DNA of 64,000 nucleotides from Macrocystis pyrifera (taxonomy: Eukaryota > Sar > Phaeophyceae > Laminariales > Laminariaceae), in NCBI GenBank assembly GCA_031763025.1, contig JASSKH010000006.1, forward strand, positions 6,321,691 through 6,385,690, read 5' to 3'. The notes under the pieces were generated by a model, which saw nothing but the letters and a program-made list of their open reading frames with translations, did not search any database and was not told the DNA's origin. Made by a program: the position numbers and the translations under genes. Below, one piece after another: positions 46,613 to 57,148 of this stretch (its first letter is position 1; each line of letters opens with the position of its first letter).

Positions 46613-47000
46613 GTAGGTGGAGTCGCCGAGTGGACCCTTACTATTAATAAATGAACGGACGCCTTTTCTTTGGCCGTCTAGGTTTTGCCCCGCGTCGACA
46701 CTACTCCTTTTGATCAGCTATTACTCACCTGTTCACTGCTGTACGCTGTTAAGCAAAATACGTGTCGTACTATTTATAGTGGTACGAGCGCTGCTGCCTG
46801 CTATGCCAGCGGGGCCGGTAAAGTCACGGCTCGTCAGTAACACAAGTCACTCACCAACACCCACCAACCTACCCCCACTCATCCACCCAACCCACCCACC
46901 GACCTACATATTTTTTATATACTGCAGTAGGCATGTTCCATACCGTAATATTCTTGTGTACGTGGCTGTATTTTTGTTTGTTTGTCTGGAGTGACCCGAG

Positions 47001-50000
47001 ATGGACCGAGCGCGGACGAAGAGAAGAATGTCCCCCGATCCATGCTGTATCCTTCTCAAGGAGGTGCGTACATGCCTCGAAAATATTGTCAACATGGTAT
47101 TAATAGTGGAAAGGTGTAAAGTCCTGTCGCGGACTGCTCTAGACGAACAAAACATACACCATCTCTTCGTGAGTCGTCAATCGACCCAAAAATTAATACA
47201 GCAGTATCTCCCAAATCTGTCGAGTGCTGTTATTTGCTGTCGCGTGCTACATTTGAGTGAATCTTACAGTAGTATTAGTCGTACACGAAAAACACTTGAG
47301 TAACCGAAATACCCCATGTCACGCACGGGTGTCGTCTCAGGTGGCGGCGTTGAACGGCTTTTCGACTATCGACGCTGAGGTGGAGTTTTCCCAGGCGAAC
47401 GCGTCTAGCAGCAGCAGCAGCAGCAGCAGCAGCCACGGCAACGAAGCACCGCACCCAGCGGGAGAGACAGCAGGAGGAGGGTCAGGGCCACCCTTACCCC
47501 CGGGGGAGAAGCCGCCCGTGTACCTCTTGTTCCGTTTCCGAAGACAACCCCTGCCGAAAAACACGGATGCTTCATCCTCAGACAGCGACTCCTCCGACTC
47601 TGACTCTGGCTCGGGGGGGGCGACGATGAAAACGACGTCTTCCTCACAAACGTCACTGGACCGCGCACCAGCAGCGTGACGGTGGTGAACCTGTCAGACG
47701 AAGAAGAGGAGACCGGGGGAGAAAGTGCGGAAGCTGCCGCTGTGGTTGTTGCGGAAGCTAAGGGTCGTCCGAAGGGCCGGAATCGCAGCACTCCTACATC
47801 GAAGGGTGACCGCGATGGTGGCGGTGATGGTGGTAGGCAATCCGGGGGGGGGGCTAAGGGTACGGGGCCGGAAGGGCGCAAGAGGGCCAGCTCGAGAGGG
47901 GGCGAGGGCGACACAGGGAACGATGGGGGTAAGCGAAGGAAGAGACCAAAGGCAACGGAGGAGGAGGAAGAGGAAGGAGAGGAAGAGGCACAAGGCGGGG
48001 AAGGGGACCCGGGTTGCGCAGAGGAAGTGTGCAAGACTGGTTGCTGCCCCGACGAGGTGATGATGCGGTATATGGTTGGTGGTAATTTTATATGCTGGCC
48101 GATTTTGGCCAACTATCTTTGGTAGAATAATCTTCTTACCAAGACGCTTTTATATATCTGTGTGTGATTGCTGTCTCGAAAAGTATTAAATAGTCGTTCC
48201 CCGTGGCCAAACCGGAAAGAAACCTAAACCGTACACACTAATTTGAAGTGTTTTGTCTTCACAGCGGGAGTGCAGTCCTTGAGATACACCTGTCATGAAA
48301 GCGTTAAGCTTTGAGTTTGGGGTTGCTTCCTTGCCGTTGTGGCGAATACTATTTCTACGGTATGGGTAGTGCCACGTCTTGGTCGCATCGGCCAACAAAA
48401 CGTCGTACCAGGTACGCATACACCCTGATCACAACTTTATAATTTCGCGGGGCGATTCCGTCGCACGCTTTCCCCCCCTGGTGAAGCAGTTCGACGCGGA
48501 AGGGCTGCGCTTCGAGCCGAGGACACTGGTTTCCTACACGATCAGCGGTGGGATGGGCTTCGAGAAGCCGAATGTTCTTCTGCAGGCGGTCGTTTACGCG
48601 AGAGGAGAGGGGCCGGCGTGCGTAATGCCTCCTCCTGCAGGTCCAGGCCCGCACGCGGGCGAAGAGGAAGGTATGTCGGGTCACCGCACTGCTGTTACTC
48701 CTCCATAGATGTGCCCTCTTTTTCGGGCCTCTTTCTTGGAGACCAATTACTTTGAATTTGTATGGGGTTCATTGAAGGTGGTAAACGTTTTAACTAAACG
48801 TGTATAAATAGTGCAATTTAGTTTAGTTTAGTTTAGTTTAGTACTGGCAGTAATTATCGCGAGGAGTGCTGGGGTTTGATTCTGCTCTAGGAGACAGGCC
48901 GGCCGAGACTGCCTCTAACTTCGCCTTTGCGAGATAGTGAATGTACATTCTCAAGCCGAGTTAGCAATGATCCCCCTTCCTCTGTGCTCAGAAGGTGGAG
49001 GTAGCCGCGCATCGCATCGACTTTCGTTTGCGAGGTGCGGGGTGTTACCATACCTCCTTGTAAATATTTGACGCGTTGACCTGCTGTTGATGCGCCCCAT
49101 TCCAACCGCGAAGCCTATTAATCTACTACGAAGTGTTGAGGTGTAAATTCCTTTAGTGGGCCCTTCAGTCAAAACAAAAACAATGGACTTGCGTGTTTCA
49201 AACCTAGCATGATTCGTGTATTTCACGGCAGCAACGCTATTTCTGGTTCAATATCGACATACCACGAATCCTGACAGAGCATGGCTTATCTCTCCATTAC
49301 TACAGTAGGCCCCAGACTATCTCCCGACCAACGTTTACGCTTCTTCGGTATGGTCCCAGGAGGTGTTGAGGCTTCGTTATTGTCTCTATTACGGGGGACC
49401 ATACCAGGTAACAGGTACCAGGTACCAGGTAGTAAATAGGACCAAATATTGTCGGTAAACATGGGTAAATATGTACCCCGGTAGGTCATTGTGTGTACCA
49501 TAGGTCCTATTTACCATGGTCCCCCCGCAATAGGAAGTGTTGGGACCCTCGGATCTGCAGGGCAGGGCAGCCATTGCTGTGTTTGCATCAGGTAACGAAA
49601 TCGCTCAGCAGCAAGAATGTGGTCGTTCCGGATATCCTGTTTGGTATCTACTCTCTGCGGTGGCCCTGTAAGAGCCAACGGACGGGCGAACTACAGCAGT
49701 AGAGGCCCAGGTAGGCTCCCCTACTTTTCTATTTAGTGCTCGTCGTTGTCGACGAAAATCTGAGTCAAGACAGATTCAGCAGCCTGAGGAAGTTTCATTT
49801 TTCGAACTCGTCTATTCGTGATTATTTTTTCGCAAGAGGCACTTTTCGTGATGAAGAAGTCGTCGGATCAACCCAGCGCCAGGCAAAAAGATTGCGCATG
49901 ACCTACGCTCTTTTAAACTGCCGTGATGCTAGGGTGAGGGTGAGGGTGAGGGTGAGGGAAATGGTCTAAGCATTAGAACTCGAGAAAAAAAGTTTTCGGT

Positions 50001-50724
50001 ACAAGTAGGCAGTCGTAAAAGCTCGTAATTATAATTATACCAGGACTGGTGTTGCAACTGGAAAAGAACGGATTTCATTCTTCAAAAGACTGCAGTGCTC
50101 TCATATTTTGCACGAAGGAGCCCCTTGAAGCTTGTGAGGAAACAGGTTTGCATGGGGAAACGGTGCAAGTCGGAACATCATCTCCCGGAACCTGGATTGA
50201 TTGCTATAGATGCGCGCGTCCTCTGCTATTGTTGTTAATAATTGTGGTGCCGTGTGTACTGTATGTACATATGTTCCTGACACTGACGGTGTCCGCTTCC
50301 CTCTTTTGCTCTGTGCGCACATCAATAAATCAATCCGTCCATGTTAGCGAGCGATACCAGCGACCAGGAGGACGTGTTCGACTGCAACGTGGATGGACCA
50401 GCCTTAGCAGCCGTCGGTCGAGCTCTAGGCCTGCACACCGATCCCGTCGCCCCAGACTCAGACTCCGACGAGCAAGAGCAACGAAAGGGCAGGAGTTCCC
50501 AGGAGTTGGGAGGCCATGGCGAGGGGGGCGAGAAGCATGGGGGCATGACCTTGTCAGACCTGGTGTGGTGGGTAATGCTGTTCCCTTTCTTCGAGAAGGA
50601 GTTCGATATGGTGGAGGTTGTTGCCTCGAGCGTGTTTGGCGATGAAGACTCTGATTCGGACGATGGTGAGGGTCAGGATGACGATGGTAGCGGCGACAGC
50701 GACGACGGCGAGCCTGGGAACTGA
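47001..50724 (+). CDS. Four-exon gene, Ser/Asp/Glu-rich protein of unknown function
   Basis: Exons 47001-47063, 47341-48056, 48412-48670 and 50348-50724 join with agreeing phases (0, 0, 1). The first gives MDRARTKRRMSPDPCCILLK. The second has VAALNGFSTIDAEVEFSQ, a poly-Ser run from AGC repeats, GEKPPVYLLFRFRRQPLPK, Ser-Asp runs, then long acidic and basic low-complexity sequence (nuclear-localisation-like KRRKRPK). The third is the most protein-like: VRIHPDHNFIISRGDSVARF, FEPRTLVSYTISGGMGFEK and NVLLQAVVYA. The last is acidic, with a hydrophobic LSDLVWWVMLFPFFEKEF, and ends DSDDGEPGN then TGA. The second exon changes frame at a run of eight G (47613-47620); one more G would keep it open. The composition suggests a nuclear or chromatin-associated protein, which is inference. 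Family not recognised. Confidence 0.6.
48802..48842. repeat. TTTAG pentamer run
   Basis: Four to five TTTAG units in the third intron of the gene 47001-50724 (TTTAGTTTAGTTTAGTTTAG). Confidence 0.8.
49391..49528. mobile_element. Small MITE-like TIR element, copy 3
   Basis: Begins ACGGGGGACCATA and ends AGGTCCTATTTACCATGGTCCCCCCG-type inverted sequence (two blocks). The left arm has taken in three TACCAGGTA words, which makes it longer than its relatives at 17.5 and 21.1 kb. No coding capacity. Confidence 0.55.
49929..49962 (+). repeat. GGGTGA hexamer run
   Basis: Five units of GGGTGA/GGGTGA-like sequence in the intron before the last exon of the gene ending at 50724. Confidence 0.8.
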
Positions 50725-50751
50725 GAGCTGGGTACTGGAGGGGCTAGTAGT

Positions 50752-51000
50752 AGCGATGGCGATGAGCTGGGGGGGGCGAAAGCGACAAGGTCGAGCAATA
50801 ACACAACGGAAGATGGCACCGAACCAGCACCGAACGCATGGGTATTGTGTTGTATACCACCCTGTCCCTATATAGCAGCGATGACGATGAGCTGATGGGA
50901 CGAAGGCGACAAGGTCGAGCAATAACACAACCGAGAACGGCACCGAACCAGCACCGACCGCATGGTTATTATATTGTGTACCACTTTCTCCCTGTATATC
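50752..51000 (+). repeat. Tandem duplication of about 125 bp after a stop codon
   Basis: The block from AGCGATGGCGATGAGCTG to CACCGAACCAGCACCGAACG is repeated at once with few changes (AGCGATGACGATGAGCTG ... CACCGAACCAGCACCGACCG). It begins about 30 bases after the TGA at 50724, so it probably lies in the 3' untranslated region. Confidence 0.85.
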
Positions 51001-51860
51001 AGGACATTTTGGGTTAAATATTGATACGCAAACACGGCCCTTCTATTTCGGGGCAGAGGAGTATTCGTATACGACATTCGATTCAAAAGTATACATAGTG
51101 GCAGATGTAGTTTGCCATGGATATAGGGGTTTTACGTGATTTTCGCGACAGCGGGGCGTCTACTGCTAGTAACTGCTTGTAGAGTGCCAAGGAAACGGGG
51201 TGGTCATTGTTCAATGACATGCTTTTTTTTTTCGGGTGATCAATCGTATTATGGCAGGTAAAGCGCCTCGCGATTGGCGATACAACGCCGAGGATGCGCA
51301 GGGATATCTTGTAGTTAAACGAAGCCCGAGTGCCAAGCGCAGCAGTGCTCAGCAAACTTTATTTCGTTTTCCACGATTGTGCCGGCTTGATATCGTCCCG
51401 CGCGTTCTGTTCAACTAAGCTTGTGCCTCGCGACGTTTCTCCAGCTTACAGGAAAATATTTAGGACTGATGGATCATATTCGGTTGATGAAAGTAGCATT
51501 AATATTCATAGCTGTGTTCCCGGGAGGCCAAGGAGAAGCGGGGTCCTTTCAGACTCCGAAAAGAAAATACCGGTTGCTTCCTAAGCCGATTGTTTGTGCA
51601 TGTACACATGAACGTTTCGTTACTTGACAGGAGTTGTAGAGTTATTATTCTGAAAACACCGGGGCCACTCAAAATCCTGTATTATGATACGTACCAGGTA
51701 CCAGTACCGCTTGAACAGTCCGCACCGACAAGTCGGGAATATTGGCAATGGCTCATCAGTAGGGCTAGGCGCTGGCTGACTCAGTCAGTAGTAGCGATAT
51801 ACTGCTGTCGTCAAAATTAACCAATATACTGGATTGCAGTAGAGTATAATGGCCCGCGGT
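51000..51860. other. Intergenic stretch, nothing recognised
   Basis: Short frames only; no family match and no clear element ends. One TACCAGGTA word at 51692. Confidence 0.5.
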
Positions 51861-51869
51861 ACTATTTAG

Positions 51870-52678
51870 CAGGGCTTTTCGCGGGTCATGACCCGACCCG
51901 CGGATCGGGTCACGGAGTGTTCACAATGTCACGGGTCGGGTCGGGTTGGGTCAGGAAGTGTTCCAAATCTCACGGCTCGGGTCGGGTCGGGTCAAGAGGT
52001 TTTCAAATCTCACGGGTCGGGTCGGGTCAAGGGTTTTTCAAATCTCACGGGTCGGGTCGGGTCAAGAAGTGATGAAAAGCTCACGGGTCGGGTCAGGTAA
52101 TGACCCGCGAGAAACGAGTCACTCGCGGGTCGGTCCAGCGTGACCCGCGAGTTCTTTTCTGCTGACCCGCGGGTCGCGGCCCGCGGATCCGACACTCAAA
52201 GCAGTTCCCGCTCCCTTACCCAAAGGCTTTTCTCGTACAAATACTTAATAATACTCCTTTGACAGCTTATTCAAACAATGAAACATTGCCAAATCCATAT
52301 ACGCATGCCTGCATCAATTTATACCCACTACAGCCAGGCCACATATCGCTTGTGGGCACCAAAATGAAATTTAATTGTTTTTGAAGTGTCGACCCACGGG
52401 CCGGGTCCGCACGTCGGACCTGCGGGTCAAGATAAATATTCTCGCGGGTCAAGGTGACCCGACCCGCATGAAACTCGTGTCTCACGGGTCAATCCGAAGG
52501 TGGCGGGTCGGGTCGGGTCGGGTCAGGATATTTTCAAATCTCACGGGTCGTGTCGGGTCAGCAACTTTTGAAATCTCGCGGGTCGGGTCGGGTCGGGTCA
52601 AGAGGATTTCAAAATCTCGCAGGTCGGGTCGGGTCAGCCCCGACCCGTGAGATTAGGCCTAACCCGCGAAAAGCCCTG
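51870..52678. mobile_element. hAT-type non-autonomous element with internal GGGTC repeats
   Basis: Ends are CAGGGCTTTTCGCGGGT at the left and ACCCGCGAAAAGCCCTG at the right, a perfect 17-bp inverted repeat starting CAGGG as in hAT elements. Flanks are CTATTTAG (51862-51869) and GTATTTAG (52679-52686): an 8-bp target duplication with one mismatch, the hAT length. The interior is built of TCACGGGTCGGGTCGGGTCA modules of about 35-45 bp in two blocks (51885-52190 and 52380-52670) around a unique centre. No transposase; it would need hAT transposase in trans. Confidence 0.88.
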
Positions 52679-52859
52679 GTATTTAGTAATACCCCATCGC
52701 TCGTGCCCTAGAGGCGCTCTCACCAGCAGCGAAACACAACAAATCACACCAACAAAAATCAACACGAGAATAATTGGGTAAACAAAGCAACGCTACGTAC
52801 GTAAATGCAACCGGTATCGGATATCCAAATGTATCAGGTGTTCAACGCAGAGAAAGTCA

Positions 52860-53075
52860 CCACAAACATTGTATAAATTTTGAAATACGTCAGCTGTGAG
52901 TTCGATTGATTGAATAGTTGATACTCAACTTTGCAAGCTGCGTAATACGTCTCGTCTATATTCCATTTTTACCGAATTTTACAAGTATTGTGATAAACCG
53001 AACGCGCGTATTCTATATGTAATTCCTTGTCAAAGATACAGCCCAGCGGCTCCCCTGGATGCTGCCCCGGTCAAC
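52860..53075 (-). repeat. Dispersed repeat, inverted copy of 41820-42080
   Basis: Reverse complement reads GAGGAGCCGCTGG(GC), the GGAATATAGACGAGACGTAT word and GAACTCACAGCTGACGTAT as in the copy at 41.8-42.1 kb. Element class unknown. Confidence 0.7.
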
Positions 53076-54485
53076 AGGACAATTTTAAATAATCATTCTG
53101 CGCACTGATGCTATATAACCCGAACAAGGGATACTGATATGATGTTGCAACATGTTGAAACCTTTTCAAACATATATATTATATATTCAAGAACGTGCCA
53201 AAATAAGGCCGACAACAGGTGGCGGGGAGTTCCTCCCTAGTGCCGAAACGCACTTGGTGGGTTTTCGTGCTGTAATTTGACGTGCTTCTTGGACGTACGT
53301 AACATAAAGCTACTCGCGAACAAACTGATCGGGTCAATCATCAGCAGCTTACCACTGCCAGCACATACTGCCCTACCCATCAGGGATATACTGCAATTAG
53401 TATATTGAACAGTGAAGGCTAGGAAACACATGATACGGCATTATAGCGCAAACCAATGCGTCGCCGTGCTGCTCCGCAGTGCACTGCGCAAATACTTCAC
53501 AGTATAGGTCGGACGGTCGTGCCTGGTACGAGGTTACCAATTTCATTAACAAGAAGAGTTATCGACGATGTGTGTCGCAGTTGCAGGTGAAGGCGAAATA
53601 GCAGTATACGCATTGCTCTGACAATGTTGCAAACCTCATAACGGAGCGCGAAACGCATGATGTGCAGCATAATAGTTGGTGTTCCTCGAACCCAATCAAT
53701 TACACTCTTTTGGTGGCGTTTGAGGCCCGTGCGCGGCCAAAGCGTGCCTGTCACAACGATTCAACTCACGCCACTGTCACGCCGGACACAGCGGTGTAAC
53801 CTTCGTCTGCATTAGTAGTGTACGACCTACCCCCCCCCGACGGGGGAGTATCGAAGTATGTTGATATTTTACTAGGAGTTGCACAGAGATGTACGTTGTC
53901 ACCTAACCTATTCAAGATACATATTAACGAGCTGATAGTAGCAGTCGAGGCAGCAAGGCAGGGAGTCATGGTAGGGGAAGATACTGTGTCTCGGGATTGA
54001 TGTTTGCGGATGGCTTCGTGGGGATATCAGAAACACCAGAAGGATTGCAGAAACAAATATAGAGAAGAGGCGCTAGAATACACCAGGAAATGGAGGGTGA
54101 CCACCGCTACTCGCACGGCGAACGTCAAGAAATGCGCAGTTACTTAGTAGTTGTTTGTAGCGAAGATAGGGTAAACCCGGTAAATTTCAGTTGGAAGTGG
54201 GGAGAAGATGAATTGCCGATCGTGGATGGGTATACATACCTTGACGTGGAGATCTCAAAAGACTGCTCTTGGGATACGCATACATCAAAAGTAATAGGAA
54301 AGGGGAAAGCACACGTAGGCAAGACGGACGCGATCCTAACAGACTCGCATCTTGACACTATTAATAGGATGAAGATATGTATCCTGATGAATGTGATAGT
54401 AGTACCAAAGCTAGAATGTGCAGGAGAAGTACGGGAAAGGAACGCGAAACTCGTAAACCAGTTGCAAATAGTACAAATGACATCA

Positions 54486-54805
54486 TGTTATGATACTGCT
54501 TTGTATGAGGTTGAAAGCCCGAAAATCACCTGGTTTCAGGCACTGGGAACGTATTGTAGTACTTGGAAGGCGTATCTTAGATGGAAAACCAGGGGTTTTC
54601 CAGAGACGCACGAGCTTGGTGGTCTCAGTCTCCTCGTGCACGAAAGGAATAAAACAACCCTTCTTCTATCGCTAAGCAAGCTACACACGTGAATACCAAC
54701 GATTGCCGACTTAAAAGGCAGACTGTCCAGGGATACAAAGTGTCCCGCAGCTTTTGATCTTAACAAGTGGCGTCGTCGGCGGGACACCCAGCTTGATCTT
54801 AACAA
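54486..54805 (+). mobile_element. Solo-LTR-like insertion in the LINE relic
   Basis: TGTTATGATACTGCTTTG to GATCTTAACA (54765), then AGTGGCGTCGTCGG (primer-binding-site-like), and a second GATCTTAACA just after (about 54792-54804). It belongs to the same LTR family as 34981-37366. The LINE frame is continuous if this piece is removed, which shows it came later. The leftover primer-binding bases suggest an irregular recombination rather than a clean solo LTR. Confidence 0.7.
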
Positions 54806-55569
54806 CCAGCTAAAAAAGTCCTAAGATGCTCAAGTACGACTAGAAATACAGAATTAAGAGCAGAACCGGGAATGCACCCACTCAAGACAAATAGAGACAT
54901 GAGAAAGTTGAACTGGCAATATAAAGTAAGGAACATGCCAAAAAAGAGGTTGCCAGGTGTATAGTGAGTTGATAGAGCTGTATGGGAGAAGGTAACTAAA
55001 GGGCGAGCTGGAATAAGGTGGGATGGCGTAGTTGAGAAAGTATGGAAGGATATAGGGGCAAACCAAGAAGATACGGTGTCCGCCTGGAAGTTTGGGAGAT
55101 ACAAGGCAGAAGTAGAATAAAGGATATAGAAAGAAGGGAAAAAGGCTAGCGCAGAGAAACAAGGTGGAATCGGGAAAACACCCATTAATAGATATATACG
55201 AGAGATTGAGGGAAGGACTAGGATTGAGAACGTAGTTGCATGGCCCAATGGACTTCGCGAAAACGCTGAAACTACGCTTTCGTGTAGGGGACCTGGACCT
55301 GCCAGAAAGAAGAAAGAGGTATACCAGTAGCCGCGAGGAGGCGGAAGTAGATGCACAGATGTGCCCGTGTGGCAAAGCAATAGAGTAGAACTCACATAGG
55401 AGGAGAGTGTGAAGTATACAAGGTGGAACGGGATGTATCAAAAGAGATGAGGGAAATGGACGAATGTGACACGGAGGAGTTTGATACACTGAGCAGCAGC
55501 GAGAAAACGATCGTTGTCCTATTAATATGAGATAGACGGTGGCCACAGGCGGCCAGACATAGAAGTGTT

Positions 55570-55905
55570 CATACAAGGATTACCCTGGGCTGGGTAATCG
55601 ATCGATCTTTTACCCCTACAGCTTCTGGGTATTACCATCACATTTGACGTCGTCTAGGTCACGGGTTCGAACGTCACTTCGAACGTTTCTTGTACGGAAC
55701 TGCTCGCGCGTGTGCCTAAAAAACAAAACACATGTACCTGGTTCCCCAGGTAATGAAACGAAGCGGGTAGGTCAGCGTACAGACGCATACCGTTGTGACG
55801 CCCCAAAGATTCCGCCGTTCAGAGGGCGAGAGAGTGTTATAAGGATTACCCTGGGCTGGGTAATCGATCGATCTTTTACCCCTATAGCTCAGTAGGTTAT
55901 ACAAT
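55570..55905 (+). mobile_element. tRNA-headed SINE, partly dimeric, inserted in the LINE relic
   Basis: AAGGATTACCCTGGGCTGGG and GATCGATCTTTTACCCCTAY occur twice, near 55575 and 55840. The first is followed by GGTCACGGGTTCGAACGTC (B-box GGTTCGAA), the second by TATAGCTCAGTAGGTTATA (A-box-like). Flanks ACATAGAAG and ACAGAAG look like a decayed target duplication, and the LINE frame continues if this piece is removed. It is a different family from the SINE at 34.2 kb. Confidence 0.65.
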
Positions 55906-56159
55906 TACAGAAGGGGATAATATTTGCAAAAAAATTCCATGTAATGTATGGAAACAACGAAATGAGCTCCCAATTGTTGGTGGTGTCTCTACTAGGAGAA
56001 GGAACGGCGCTCCGTCAAGAAAGGGGTGCGTGGTCAATGGTCAAAGGACTAAGGCAAGCAACAAAAGAGTACGCCCCCCCCCCCCGCGCCACCACCATCT
56101 CTGCGGTAGACAGACAACACGCAGTCAAGAAAAAAAGAAAGAAAAATGAATCCCCATGA

Positions 56160-57148
56160 ACCAGAATACGTACATGTCTGAAAACTGTACACAAGCGAGG
56201 GCCGATTGGCAGTGCCACATGCGCTCTGAATAGCGCTGCTCATGTAAGGCAAACACTTAAATTTTGTGCTGTCCTTCCGTCCAAGGCCCCACTGAAAGCG
56301 ACACGACTGCTGTGAGCGTCGCATATTTGAAAAAAAAAAAAAAAAAAGGGGGCCGATGAAAACGCGGCGTCTTCCCATTTGGTTGAGTACTGATACCAAG
56401 GTCAAACTGCCGTTGGCTGAATATTTTCATTCTGAAACAAAAGGCGTTTTTTGGTCTCGCCCAAAGCGTGCGATGTGACAACAACACCTTGCGGTTGACA
56501 GAGTCCTTCTCGCCATAGGCAGAAATGTACAAATGTAAACCTTACGTAATATAAACTCCACGTTGAATTCACGTCCGCAGTTTTAACAGATTGTACAGTA
56601 GTTGTGACCAACCATGCGGTTAAAAATGTCGCCCGATCGAAACCCGCAAACACATAACTCGGCATCTGCGTCGATCGTCCCAGGGAGAGCGATACCGTAC
56701 AGGCCTCTCTCTACCACAGTACGTTCCCTTATATACACCTCTTATTTTAATGAATCAAACATGAAAATCAATGCAGGTGCATGCACCACTGCTATCTACT
56801 CCTTCTGTAGCCCACGTGCGACTTCCAAAACTTTGCCCAACCGTTTTCAGTTTTATGAGACAGAGGAGAATCTTCGTGCCGTCCACCGAGTGAATAACGC
56901 ATGTTCCCTCAACGAGCGCCCTGGGCGTGAAGGACAAAATAGCGCGGTATGGCTGGAACATCGGAAAAGAGCAAACCCCCCAGTACGTACAATCAAGGAA
57001 GAAAGAAAATAGCTAAGCCATATTACAAAATTATGATGACAAGTCGACGCTACAGTTGCAGTGCCGAACCCTGGATGGTGATTTATTTCCCTCGATAGCA
57101 AAACCCCACCGGGGAAAGTAATTTACAAAACGAAAATTGCAAAATTCG
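56160..57148. other. Intergenic stretch between LINE relic and the phosphatase gene
   Basis: Contains a poly-A run (56330-56347) and an open plus-strand frame 56614-57012 with no family match. Nothing else supported. Confidence 0.5.

Larger units (their letters stand above)
53818..56150 (+). pseudogene. LINE (non-LTR retrotransposon) relic, interrupted twice
   Basis: Begins inside the reverse transcriptase: LLGVAQRCTLSPNLFKIHIN (normally GxxQG before the LSP), then LMFADGFVGISETPEGLQKQ, where the catalytic A-D-D is now A-D-G, and after that VDGYTYLDVEISKDCSW, as in the LINE thumb region. After an LTR insertion it resumes (about 54810-55560) with many stops and shifts, including a C-P-C-x(n)-H-type zinc knuckle remnant near 55360. 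After a SINE insertion it ends with a frame like FHVMYGNNEMSS and the tail at 56025-56090. The 5' half is absent. It is dead. Confidence 0.78.

Noticed and set aside
54799-55576. Minus-strand open frames of about 200-240 codons
   Set aside because: Antisense shadows of the decayed LINE; the plus strand carries the recognisable words.
55669-55690. GGTTCGAA word as a true tRNA gene
   Set aside because: No cloverleaf can be built around it; it is the B-box of a SINE head.
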